A DNA stretch of 64,000 nt from Duganella flavida (GTDB taxonomy: Bacteria; Pseudomonadota; Gammaproteobacteria; Burkholderiales; Burkholderiaceae_D). The stretch is taken from positions 1-64,000 of the forward strand of contig NZ_WWCN01000017.1 in NCBI RefSeq assembly GCF_009857445.1. Direction: 5' to 3'. The position numbers were made by a program, and so were the translations under genes. Below, piece after piece: positions 1 through 8,040 of this stretch; position 1 is the stretch's first letter; each line of letters begins with the position of its first letter. A model generated the notes under the pieces. The model worked only from the letters and a program-made list of their open reading frames with translations, ran no database searches and was not told where the DNA came from.

Positions 1-44
1 GTACATCCGCTATTACAATTACGACCGTATTAAGATGAAACTAA

Positions 45-81
45 AAGGGCTGAGTCCTGTGCAATACAGAACTCAGCCCTT
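45..81 (-). terminator. Probable rho-independent terminator
   Basis: Eleven-base perfect inverted repeat (AAGGGCTGAGT at 45-55, its complement at 71-81) with a further 4-bp inner stem (CTGT/ACAG). Read on the minus strand the hairpin is followed by TTTTAGTTT. It lies about 80 bp past the stop of the minus-strand gene at 162-629 and probably ends that transcript. The rest of 1-161 shows no gene. Confidence 0.6.
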
Positions 82-161
82 GCATGCCTAGCAAACTAAA
101 CCGTCCAACTATTTGGGGTCAGTTCACATGGCCTGTCTTTTTTTTAGCTGGCGCCAGCGAC

Positions 162-629
162 TTAGTGCTTGGCGGCTGCTTCCTTGACTTCGGCGTCGGC
201 CTTGGCTTTGGTGGCCGCGGTTTTGTTAGCGGCCAGCGCTTTATCAGCGGCGGCGTCGACGTTTTCCTTGATCGCTTTAGCGTCGGCTTTTACCGTTTTC
301 TTTTCGGCTTTTTCCTCGGCTTTGGCGATCGCCTTGTCTCCTTTAGCGGCGGCTTTGGCTTTATCTTCAGGATCGGCTTTAGCCACTTTCTCGTTGGCCT
401 TAGCTACTTCCACGGCGACCTTGGCTTGCTGCACGTCGGTCACTTTATCGGCCTTGGCAGCTGCCTTGTGGGCTTTTTTATCAGCCTTGACGTCGGCTTT
501 CATTTCTTTCTGTTCAGCTTTGGCAACATCCTTGTTGGCGTCAGCCTGGGCTTTCACGACGTCCGACGATTGTGCAAAAGCAGCAGTAGCAAACAGGCCG
601 GCGATCAGCGTAGCGATAATCTTGTTCAT
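162..629 (-). CDS. Secreted Ala/Lys-rich low-complexity protein
   Basis: A 155-residue protein with a clear signal peptide (MNKIIATLIAGLFATAAFAQ) and a mature part made almost entirely of Ala, Lys, Asp, Glu and Val. There is no aromatic residue or cysteine after the signal peptide. Repeated KADxKA and AxKAxEK blocks suggest one long charged helix or an unstructured chain, resembling histone-H1/TolA-like low-complexity tails. I chose the ATG at 629 because it has a GAAAGGGA ribosome site upstream and begins the signal peptide; the longer open frame lacks both. The lysine-rich composition also makes long false ORFs on the other strand. Function is unknown. An envelope or periplasmic role is inferred only from the signal peptide. 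Confidence 0.75.
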   Translation of the reverse strand: MNKIIATLIAGLFATAAFAQSSDVVKAQADANKDVAKAEQKEMKADVKADKKAHKAAAKADKVTDVQQAKVAVEVAKANEKVAKADPEDKAKAAAKGDKAIAKAEEKAEKKTVKADAKAIKENVDAAADKALAANKTAATKAKADAEVKEAAAKH

Positions 630-718
630 GGTGTTATCCCTTTCGGTGGTTGTTGTTGAGTGCGTGAAACAAATCTTATGCCCACGCCGCCCGCCACTCT
701 GTACGCTAGCGTACCTAA

Positions 719-2134
719 TTAATGTTTCGGTGCGGCATACAAGTCGATGATGGTGCTGATCGCGTCCGCGCACACCGAGCAGAATGTGTCGCTGCGGTCG
801 AACATGATGCACTGCATTTCGGGGCGGTAATAGCCGGTGGCTTCGTAGTTGGCGCCTTCAAACGCGCCGACCGTGTGGCGCTGCGGATCGGGCGTAAACA
901 GCGCGCTGCTGGACACCAAGTCGCGCTTGAACAAGGCGCTCATCTCGGACTCGGGACGGTTGGCGGCGCGCAGTGCAGCGCGTTCCTTCTGGTAGGCGCG
1001 CGAGGCCGTCTCGTAGGCTAGTTTCGGCCACGGCGTCGGCAACGGCGTGCCCTGTTTGACGAATTTCTTCCACTTAATGTTGGCCGGATCTTGCAGCGCG
1101 GTGGCGTTGGGTTCCCACGGCTCGCGGCGCTCGCCGCCGGTGGCGTAGGCCACCGGCGAGGTGTAGTACTCGTCCGCCAGGCCGGCGAAGTGGTGGCCGA
1201 ATTCGTGCACGAACAGGTAGTTGGCCCAGTCGTTATCGGCCGCCGCAGTGCTGAACTGACCGAAGATGCCGCCACCGCCGTAGGTGTCGTTGTTGACCAA
1301 AATCTCGATGAATTCATATGGCGCGTATTGCGCCAGCTCGCGCAGCGCGCGGTTGTCGGTGGTCAGCACATAACGTTCGCTGCCGAAGATATCGTAGCGG
1401 GCGCCCAGCGGCGACTCCTTGTGCACGCCGGTCGATGGACGCGACACGCCCGATTCGCTGGTCGGCAAGGCGATGGCCCAGACGTTGAAGTCCTTGGCGC
1501 GCTCCTTGAACGGCGAGGTGGCGAACAGGTGGTCGGCCAGGCGGCGCGCGGCGGCTTCAAATTTTTTCATATCGCGCTTGGTGTAGCCATCGCCGACGAT
1601 CAGCAGATCGACCTTGTCGGGCGACGGGCCGTTGACGCGGATGGCGATAGGCTTGACCGGCTCGGGCGGCTGCTTGCGGATCACGTCCATGGCGTTGGGG
1701 TCGACGTCGGCCGTCCACACCGGCACGAAACGGTTGCTGTCGTCGCGCTTGAGGATGGTCACTTTCACCGGCTGCTCGGGACGCGGGAAGCGCACCGACT
1801 CCTGGAAGCCGCGGTTGGCGTGGGCCGCTTCCTCGGTGCTGCGCCATTCGGCGAACACGGTGGAGAAGCCGCGTGAGTACAGCAGCTGGCCGCTTTTGGC
1901 GTCGCTCACTTCCACCAGATTGTTGCCACGGTTGGTGTTGTCGATGGTTTGCGCCATGCTGCCCGGCCATGGCAGCGGTTCGACCACCACCCGTTCGACG
2001 GCGTAGTGTTCTTCTTGCGCGTTGCCGCTGTGGAGATAGTCGAGGCGCATGGTAGCCGGTTGCGCGGCCCATGCTGGCGCGGCAACGGCTACGGCGGCGC
2101 ACAGCGCCAGCAGGGAGGAGAGATAGCGGATCAT
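719..2134 (-). CDS. Secreted M64-family metallopeptidase (IgA peptidase M64 type)
   Basis: A 471-residue protein with an N-terminal signal peptide (MIRYLSSLLALCAAVAVAAPAWA). An M64 N-terminal domain is followed by the catalytic domain. The zinc site VHEFGHHFAGLADEYY, near residue 310, has the HExxH-xxG-xxDE form of the M64 family, and IVGDGYT upstream is also typical. The ATG at 2134 is preferred over an upstream start because it begins the signal peptide and has AGGA upstream. It should be exported and cleave proteins outside the cytoplasm; the true substrate is unknown, since the IgA name comes from one clostridial member. It stands alone between the Ala/Lys-rich gene and a REP-like element. 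Confidence 0.85.
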   Translation of the reverse strand: MIRYLSSLLALCAAVAVAAPAWAAQPATMRLDYLHSGNAQEEHYAVERVVVEPLPWPGSMAQTIDNTNRGNNLVEVSDAKSGQLLYSRGFSTVFAEWRSTEEAAHANRGFQESVRFPRPEQPVKVTILKRDDSNRFVPVWTADVDPNAMDVIRKQPPEPVKPIAIRVNGPSPDKVDLLIVGDGYTKRDMKKFEAAARRLADHLFATSPFKERAKDFNVWAIALPTSESGVSRPSTGVHKESPLGARYDIFGSERYVLTTDNRALRELAQYAPYEFIEILVNNDTYGGGGIFGQFSTAAADNDWANYLFVHEFGHHFAGLADEYYTSPVAYATGGERREPWEPNATALQDPANIKWKKFVKQGTPLPTPWPKLAYETASRAYQKERAALRAANRPESEMSALFKRDLVSSSALFTPDPQRHTVGAFEGANYEATGYYRPEMQCIMFDRSDTFCSVCADAISTIIDLYAAPKH

Positions 2135-2180
2135 GGGAGTCCTGCGGTCAGTTGAAAACGTGACCGACATTGTAATCCCG

Positions 2181-2262
2181 TACGTCGTTCCCGCGTAGGC
2201 GGGAACCCATGCTGAGCCGACGCGGATGCAGCGTATGGGCTCCCGCTTTCGCGAGAGCGACG
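2181..2262. repeat. REP-like composite palindrome
   Basis: Two inverted units face each other: a forward unit CGTCGTTCCCGCGTAGGCGG running on to CCATGCTGAG, and an inverted unit ending in TCGCGAGAGCGACG. The same element occurs at 13130-13202 and, as a single unit, inside paaD at 27030-27063. It lies between the M64 gene start and the heptamer repeat. Confidence 0.7.
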
Positions 2263-2265
2263 GCG

Positions 2266-2328
2266 GGCGGTGGGCGGTGGGCGGTGGGCGGCGAGCGGCG
2301 AGCGGCGAGCGGCGAGCGGCGAGCGGCG
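2266..2328. repeat. Heptanucleotide tandem repeat, 9 units
   Basis: Nine consecutive 7-bp units: three GGCGGTG, one GGCGGCG and five AGCGGCG. The array ends 1 bp before the TAG stop of the first cyanophycinase (2330-2332), so it sits in that gene's 3' untranslated region. Confidence 0.8.
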
Positions 2329-2329
2329 G

Positions 2330-3568
2330 CTATTGTGCGCCGAGCGAATGGCCGATGTCGAGCGGGCGGATATCTAAGCGCATGCGCAGGATGGAGTAGC
2401 TTTGCGGCGCGGCGGAGGCGTAGCCGGCGCTGTCGCGTGTTTTGCTGAGCGTGAACTGGAAGCCCAGCTCCGGCAACGGCGTGTTGCGGCCGCTGGTGGC
2501 GATGCCAATCGCTTCGCTGCGGCGGCTGTTGACCAGGTTTTCCATCAGCTCGACCAGCGCGTTGCGGCCCAGGATATCGGGCGAGAACACGGGAGCGGCC
2601 AGCAAGTCCTTACGCGGCTTAAGCTTGCCGCCAGCCTTGGCGTCGGACGGCGTGAACGTGTGCGTGGCGAGGTCGTACAAATCGCCGCGATCGAGGTAGC
2701 TGATGACGGCGTTGCTGACATTGAAGCCGGCGCTGGCGCCATCGGTGGTGGCGCGCGTCAGGTCGACCAGCAGCGCACCTTTGCTGCCGACGATTTCCAC
2801 GCGGCGGCGGCTGTCCACCACCATCGCCGTGTTTTCGTCGATGCCCAAGCCGTATTTATAGCCTTTCTTCAGCATGGCCGGGATCATGCGGGCGAAGCGG
2901 CCGCGCACTAAAAAGTGCTGGTCGACGAACACATCGTCACCGATGAAGCCCAGGCCGGGCGCAATTTCCTGCCCTTCGGTGACGCCGCCGCGCAGGGTGG
3001 CAAACACGGTCTTGGGCGCGTAGAACATGGTGCTGCTCATGACGGCGGCGCCGGCGCTGTTGCCGGCCACCACGCCGCCTTTGCGGTAGACCTCCCATAC
3101 GGCGTCCAGCACGGCGCTGCGGCTGCCGTCTGCGCGCACCAGCGCCTGGGTGATGCGGGCCTGGTCGCCGCCGGAGAAGAAGACGCCGCCGGCGCTGCGC
3201 ACGGCGTCGGCCAGCAGCGGGTCGTCGGCAGCTTTGCGATAGTCGCTGTCGGCCAGTTTGACGGCCAGCGGGACCTGGAAGGCGTCGGCGCCGTATTGGT
3301 TGAGGAAGCCGACGATGGCGGCCGCCACCGGCGCCGGGTCGGCGGCAGCCGAGGCAAAGACGGCGATGCGCGCGCCCTTGCCGCCCGCCAGCGCCACGAT
3401 GCGCTGCCAGACGTCGTCGTTATCAGGCCGCAGGTTGCCGCCGATGATGACCAGCGAGCCGCGCGGGCCGTCCGCTGGCGCTGGCGCGGAGGACGAGCCG
3501 GCGGTCGCGCCCAGCGGCATGGCCAGCATCAGGGCGGCGTGGAACAGGAATTTGAGGGCCATGCGCAT
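2330..3568 (-). CDS. Secreted cyanophycinase (peptidase S51, CphE-like), copy 1
   Basis: A 412-residue protein: signal peptide (MRMALKFLFHAALMLAMPLG...), then an S51 peptidase domain. Characteristic segments are GSLVIIGGNLRPDN, FFSGGDQARI and the nucleophile elbow AGNSAGAAVMS, with catalytic Ser near residue 171. Cyanophycinases cut the Asp-Arg storage polymer cyanophycin to beta-Asp-Arg dipeptides. Cytoplasmic CphB is about 270 residues with no signal peptide; this size and export signal match the extracellular CphE type. The ATG at 3568 has GGAG six bases upstream; the frame also extends to a TTG at 3583. It follows a paralogue (3748-5091) on the same strand, 180 bp away, with a 30-bp palindrome between. 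Confidence 0.88.
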   Translation of the reverse strand: MRMALKFLFHAALMLAMPLGATAGSSSAPAPADGPRGSLVIIGGNLRPDNDDVWQRIVALAGGKGARIAVFASAAADPAPVAAAIVGFLNQYGADAFQVPLAVKLADSDYRKAADDPLLADAVRSAGGVFFSGGDQARITQALVRADGSRSAVLDAVWEVYRKGGVVAGNSAGAAVMSSTMFYAPKTVFATLRGGVTEGQEIAPGLGFIGDDVFVDQHFLVRGRFARMIPAMLKKGYKYGLGIDENTAMVVDSRRRVEIVGSKGALLVDLTRATTDGASAGFNVSNAVISYLDRGDLYDLATHTFTPSDAKAGGKLKPRKDLLAAPVFSPDILGRNALVELMENLVNSRRSEAIGIATSGRNTPLPELGFQFTLSKTRDSAGYASAAPQSYSILRMRLDIRPLDIGHSLGAQ

Positions 3569-3630
3569 ACGGGCTCCGACCAAGGGGCTAGACGGGGTTG
3601 CCGTGCGGCGCGGGCAGTACCCCGAACGAA

Positions 3631-3660
3631 AGGGTCTGACCCCGTACGGGGTCAGACCCT
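3631..3660. repeat. Perfect 30-bp palindrome
   Basis: AGGGTCTGACCCCGT followed directly by its exact reverse complement, with no spacer. It lies between the two cyanophycinase genes. It could act as an intercistronic hairpin or a protein site, or be a mobile repeat. No T-run follows on either strand. Confidence 0.8.
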
Positions 3661-3747
3661 GGCCGCAGCGGTGTGCGGGTCGGGGTGGTGCCGCGCGCTG
3701 TTACGGCGACAGGCAACGTCAACCCCGTTAATATACCTGAATGCGCG

Positions 3748-5091
3748 TCAGCGGTAGCGGTACAGCGGCTGCTGCAGCTGGATCGGCCGGATGTCCATGC
3801 GCAGCTTGAGCACCGAGTAAGCCTCCACTTCGGTCGAGCTGTAGCCAACACTGTTGATGGTCTTGGAGAAGCGGAACTCAAAGCCCAGCTCCGGGTTGAA
3901 ATCGCGCGGGTTGCCAAAAGCGATGCCGATGGCTTCCTGCTGGGCGTTGTCGATCAAATTCACCATCAGGTCCAGCACCGCGTTGTTGCCCAGGATGTCG
4001 TTGGTGTAGACCGGCTCGCGCGTGTCGGGCTGGTTCGGATCGAGCTTGTTGTCGGCCTTGTCCGGCGACGGCGTGAACTCGCGCGTCACCAGATTGAATT
4101 TATCGCCGCGATCGAGGTAGCTAATTGTGGCGTTGCTGATGTTAAAACCTTTGATGCCACGGTCAGTAATCGCTGCCGACAAATCCAGCAGCAGCGCCCC
4201 GCTGTAGCCGATGATTTCCACATCGCGCCTGGCGTTGACCACCATCGCCGTATTCTCGTCAATACCAAGGCCGATCTGATAGCCCTTCTTCAGCATCACC
4301 GGGATCATGCGCGCAAAGCGGCCGCGCACCAGCAAGTGCTGGTCGACAAACACATCGTCGCCAATGAAGCCCAGACCGGCCGAAATTTCATGGCCATCGC
4401 TGACGCCCTGCTTCAGCATGTCCAGGGTCGACTTGGCGTCGTAGAACATGGTGGTGCTCATGATGGCCGCGCCGGCGCTGGAGCCGGCAATCACGCCGCC
4501 GTCGCGGTAGACGTCCCACACCGCGTCCAGCGCCGCCGTGTGGCTGCCATCCGGGCGCACCAAGGCGCGCGAGATGCGCGCTTGATCGCCGCCGGTGAAA
4601 TAAATCCCGGTGGCCGAGTGAATCATGGCGATCACTTCCGGGTCTTCGGCCGCTTTGCGGTAATCGCTATTCGGCCAAGTCACACCGAGCGGAATGGCAA
4701 ACGCTTGCGCGCCATACTGATTGAGCTTGTTGACCGTCGCTTGCGCGGCGTTTTCCGGATTGATCGAGGCCGAGCCGAACACGCCGATGCGCGCACCTTT
4801 GCCGCCGGCCAGCTGCACGATGCGCTGCCAGACTTCGGCGTTCTCAGTGCGCAGGCCACCGCCGATGATGACCAGGTTGCCCGCCGGCGGCGCCAGCACC
4901 GGCTTGGGCGGCGGCACCGCCTTGGCCGGCTTGCTGCTCTTGCCCGTCACCTGCACCTTGGGCACGGGCGCCGGCGGCGTGGTGGTGGCCGCCGCGTGCG
5001 CGACGCCGCCCAGCACCAGCAGCCACAGCATGCAGACGCGCAAGCACCCTTGCAGGCACTGCGGCAGCAGCGTCAAAGCCCTTACTTTCAT
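3748..5091 (-). CDS. Secreted cyanophycinase (peptidase S51, CphE-like), copy 2
   Basis: A 447-residue paralogue of the neighbouring cyanophycinase. The N-terminal export segment (MLWLLVLGGVAHA) is followed by a Pro/Lys-rich linker (residues about 38-70) and the S51 domain: GNLVIIGGGLRTEN, YFTGGDQARI and AGSSAGAAIMS with catalytic Ser near 205. Segments such as GLGFIGDDVFVDQH and YKYGLGIDENTAMVV-like sequence are shared by both copies, so this looks like a tandem duplication with both active sites intact. The start has a strong AAGGGGA site. It lies 59 bp downstream of the TonB receptor stop and is probably cotranscribed with it. Substrate specificity is inferred from family and context. Confidence 0.87.
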   Translation of the reverse strand: MKVRALTLLPQCLQGCLRVCMLWLLVLGGVAHAAATTTPPAPVPKVQVTGKSSKPAKAVPPPKPVLAPPAGNLVIIGGGLRTENAEVWQRIVQLAGGKGARIGVFGSASINPENAAQATVNKLNQYGAQAFAIPLGVTWPNSDYRKAAEDPEVIAMIHSATGIYFTGGDQARISRALVRPDGSHTAALDAVWDVYRDGGVIAGSSAGAAIMSTTMFYDAKSTLDMLKQGVSDGHEISAGLGFIGDDVFVDQHLLVRGRFARMIPVMLKKGYQIGLGIDENTAMVVNARRDVEIIGYSGALLLDLSAAITDRGIKGFNISNATISYLDRGDKFNLVTREFTPSPDKADNKLDPNQPDTREPVYTNDILGNNAVLDLMVNLIDNAQQEAIGIAFGNPRDFNPELGFEFRFSKTINSVGYSSTEVEAYSVLKLRMDIRPIQLQQPLYRYR

Positions 5092-5150
5092 GTTCCCCTT
5101 CCATTGCCCGATCAGTGCCAGATGATACCAAGCAATTGCTTAAAAACGCA

Positions 5151-7880
5151 TTACTTGAATGCGTAATTTACACTGGCGTAGAAGCGGCGGCCGCGCACGT
5201 CGGTGTAGGTGGGGTCGTAACCGGAGATGAAGTGGTAGGCCTGGTTCGAGAACGGCGGCGCCGTATCGAACAGATTCTGGATGCCGGCCCGCACTTTCAT
5301 CGACTTGGTGGCTTGCCAGGCGCCGGTCAAATCCCACAGCGAGTAGGATTTGACGCGGTTGGCCTTGACCACGCTGCCGTCGTCCAGATTGATGGCCGAG
5401 TTTTGGTCTTCGTAGCCGCTGCTGAAGGTGTTCGACAGGCTGGCGGCGAACGGTCCGCTATCCCAGTCCAAGGTGATGGCATGGCGCCAGCGCTGCACCA
5501 CGCCGTCGGTGACGAAGCGGCCCAGGTTGCTGACGTAAGGACCATCAACCTCGTTTTGCAGCTTGGAGTCGATCACGTAGGTGCCGGACAAGCGGCCGCC
5601 GAAGTTGCCGGCCCAGGTTTTCACGCCCTTGTAATCAATGGTCAGATCGAGGCCGGAGGCTTTCTGGGCGCCGCGGTTTTCTTTGTACAGATCAACGTAT
5701 TCGATGTACTGGTCTTCGTCGCGGTGGATCAGATTGGCGTACTTGGTGGTGTTCGCCAGCAGCACGTCGTCGCCGATTTCAGCGATCAAGTCGGTACGCT
5801 TGATGTTCCAGTAGTCGAGCGACAGCATCACCTGCTTGCTCGGCTGCAGCACCATGCCGGCCGAAAATTGGCGGCTGCGCTCCGGTTTCAAGTTAGCGTT
5901 GGAGTGGCGGTGGGTTTCCCACGCCTCGGCGCAGTCGGCGTAATTGTTGTCCACCGTGGCGCAATACACCGGGTCGGGCAACACCGCCATGGCGCTCACT
6001 TGCATCGGGCGGTACAGATCCGTCATCGATGGCGCGCGGAAGCCACGGCCGGCCGAGGCGCGGAACAACATGGTCTTGGTCGGCATGTAGCTGAGGCCGA
6101 CTTTCGGGCTGGCGGCGCCGCCGATCACTTGGTAGTGGTCATAGCGGGCCGAGATTTGCGCCTCGATCTGCTTGGTCAGCGGCAGCAGCAGCTCACCAAA
6201 CACCGCTTTGATGTTGCGCGCATAGCTGGTGGCTTGGCCGCCGTCCGGTGCCGGGTCGTTATTGATGTTGTCGCTCATCAACAGGGCCGACGGGTTGTAG
6301 TCGGTTTTCTCGCGCCGCACTTCACCGCCCACCGCCAGCATGGCGTCGCCGCCGGCCAGCTCGCCCACCGCATGCGAGAGCTTGAAGTCCAGCGAGTCCA
6401 TGGTGCCGCGCGCGTGGCGCACTTCGTCGTTAACTTGGATGCTGTCGATCAAGTCGCGGCCCGCTTGACTGGATGGACCGAAGGGATTGATCAGGCCCGA
6501 GGCGATGCCGTCAAACAGCTTGTCTTTCAGCAGGTAGCCATGGGTGTCGCGGTCGCGGATCACGTTGACGCTGTGATTGAGGCCGACGTCATAGTCCCAG
6601 CCATTGTGGCTGCCGGTCCAGCCCAGGACAAAGCGCTGGCTTGCGCTGGTCAGTTCCGAGGTGCGGCGGCCGGCTTCGGTCAGGCGGATGCGCAGGCTGA
6701 CTTCGCTGTCGCCACCGGCTTCCTCGGCGCCAAGCGCGTACGGGGCCAGCGCCGGGATTTTGCTGGCGTCGATGGTGGCGCCGTTGACGCGCGCGGTCGA
6801 CGCGGCATACCAAGTCTTGGCGCGGCTCAGCGCGATCTCGGCGTACAGCTGGTTTTCCGGGTTAATCTGCAACACGCCGCGCGACAGGAAGTTGGCCTTC
6901 TCCGATTTCGGATACAACTCGGTGTCACCCATATAGTTGTAGGTGCAGCCATCGACGCCGCCGGTGCCGGCCGGCAGGTAAATATTGGCCGGCCCCGAGC
7001 AGGTCGGGATCGACAGGTTGATGGTGCGGTTGGTCAGCGGCTTGCCGTTGAGCAGGAAGCCATGGTCGTTCAAGTAATCGCGCTGGTCGCTGGTCAGGCG
7101 GATATTGGCCGGCGCCGTAAAGCCCGACAGCAGGTGCGGCAGGCGTTCGGCAATGTGCAAGTCGTCGATAAAGCTGCGCTGCGAAGTGCTCAGGGCATCG
7201 GTACGCTGGAAGTCGACCACGGCGAAGACGTTGAAACCATCTTTGACCAAGTCGCCATGGCCGGCGGTGATGGTGGCGGTGCGCTTGCCGGCACCGCCTT
7301 CTTTGGTTTTCAGGCCGTAGGCGTTCAGCTCCACGCCTTGGAAATCTTTGCGGGTGATGAAGTTGATCACGCCGCCGATGGCGTCGGTGCCGTACAGCGC
7401 CGAGGCGCCGTCCAGCAGCACTTCGACGCGGGCGATGGCGGCGGCGGGAATGTTGTTGAGGTCCACGCCGGTATCGTCGCCAGGCGAGGCGAAGTTGGCC
7501 ATGCGGCGGCCATTCAAGAGCACCAAGGTGGAGGAAGTGCCGATGCCGCGCAGGTTGGCGCTGTTGAAGCCGCGCTGGTCCTTGCCGTCGGTGATCGAGG
7601 CGCCATCGGTCAGGCCGCCCACGTTGGCCGACAGCCGCGCCAGGATTTCGGTGGCGGTGGTGACGCCGACCTTGTCGATTTCTTCGCGCGTGATCACTTG
7701 CACCGGCAGTGCGGTTTCCGATTCGATGCGCTTGATGGCCGAGCCGGTGATTTCCACGCGCGCCATCGGCGCCGGCGCCGCTGCGGCCACGTCTTGCGCC
7801 ATGGCGTTGCCGATCAGGCCGCTCACAGCGCCAACGCTGAGGGCCAGACGCACGGCGCGCGTCATCATGGTAGTCCGCAT
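5151..7880 (-). CDS. TonB-dependent outer-membrane receptor
   Basis: A 909-residue protein: signal peptide (MRTTMMTRAVRLALSVGAVSGLIGNAMAQ), plug domain (from about residue 40; VEITGSAIKR, PVQVITREEI, LRGIGTSSTLVLLNGRRM, LLDGASALYGTDAIGGVINF) and a C-terminal barrel ending in a strand with the terminal signature SVNYAFK. The ATG at 7880 is chosen for its GGGAGAGA site; an upstream in-frame start would precede the signal peptide. Receptors of this TITGSxI type often import peptides or other organic nutrients. As the first gene of a run leading into two secreted cyanophycinases, it plausibly takes up cyanophycin fragments. No iron-siderophore gene is nearby. Confidence 0.9.
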   Translation of the reverse strand: MRTTMMTRAVRLALSVGAVSGLIGNAMAQDVAAAAPAPMARVEITGSAIKRIESETALPVQVITREEIDKVGVTTATEILARLSANVGGLTDGASITDGKDQRGFNSANLRGIGTSSTLVLLNGRRMANFASPGDDTGVDLNNIPAAAIARVEVLLDGASALYGTDAIGGVINFITRKDFQGVELNAYGLKTKEGGAGKRTATITAGHGDLVKDGFNVFAVVDFQRTDALSTSQRSFIDDLHIAERLPHLLSGFTAPANIRLTSDQRDYLNDHGFLLNGKPLTNRTINLSIPTCSGPANIYLPAGTGGVDGCTYNYMGDTELYPKSEKANFLSRGVLQINPENQLYAEIALSRAKTWYAASTARVNGATIDASKIPALAPYALGAEEAGGDSEVSLRIRLTEAGRRTSELTSASQRFVLGWTGSHNGWDYDVGLNHSVNVIRDRDTHGYLLKDKLFDGIASGLINPFGPSSQAGRDLIDSIQVNDEVRHARGTMDSLDFKLSHAVGELAGGDAMLAVGGEVRREKTDYNPSALLMSDNINNDPAPDGGQATSYARNIKAVFGELLLPLTKQIEAQISARYDHYQVIGGAASPKVGLSYMPTKTMLFRASAGRGFRAPSMTDLYRPMQVSAMAVLPDPVYCATVDNNYADCAEAWETHRHSNANLKPERSRQFSAGMVLQPSKQVMLSLDYWNIKRTDLIAEIGDDVLLANTTKYANLIHRDEDQYIEYVDLYKENRGAQKASGLDLTIDYKGVKTWAGNFGGRLSGTYVIDSKLQNEVDGPYVSNLGRFVTDGVVQRWRHAITLDWDSGPFAASLSNTFSSGYEDQNSAINLDDGSVVKANRVKSYSLWDLTGAWQATKSMKVRAGIQNLFDTAPPFSNQAYHFISGYDPTYTDVRGRRFYASVNYAFK

Positions 7881-8040
7881 ATTCTCTCCCGATTGTTCGA
7901 TATGTAAATAATTCATTTAAACTAACTGTACGCACATGTAGGCAAAAACTCAAGAAAGCGCGCCCCCTTTCGCCCGTGCGCGATTTACTTTGTGAAAATA
8001 GTGCTACATACTCAATCCTTTCTGAACCCGCAGGCACGCT
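7881..8040. promoter_or_regulatory. Divergent intergenic region, receptor / CphZ-like gene
   Basis: This AT-rich 160-bp gap separates the minus-strand receptor run from the plus-strand hydrolase-transporter pair and must hold both promoters. On the plus strand TTTACT (7985-7990) and CATACT 17 bp later form a weak sigma70-like pair. On the minus strand TTGCCT and TTTAAA are separated by about 18 bp. I see no clear operator palindrome. Confidence 0.35.

Noticed and set aside
147..158. GCTGGCGCCAGC palindrome beside a T-run near the Ala/Lys-rich gene stop
   Set aside because: The T-run precedes the palindrome on the plus strand and is an A-run on the gene's own strand, so it is not a terminator for that gene.
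84..750. Two plus-strand frames over the Ala/Lys-rich gene
   Set aside because: Both are complements of a low-complexity gene. The minus frame has the ribosome site and signal peptide.
5115..7907. 930-codon plus-strand open frame opposite the TonB receptor
   Set aside because: It is the antisense of the receptor in GC-rich DNA. Its translation is rich in Gly/Ala/His/Arg with no domain, while the minus strand has a full plug and barrel.
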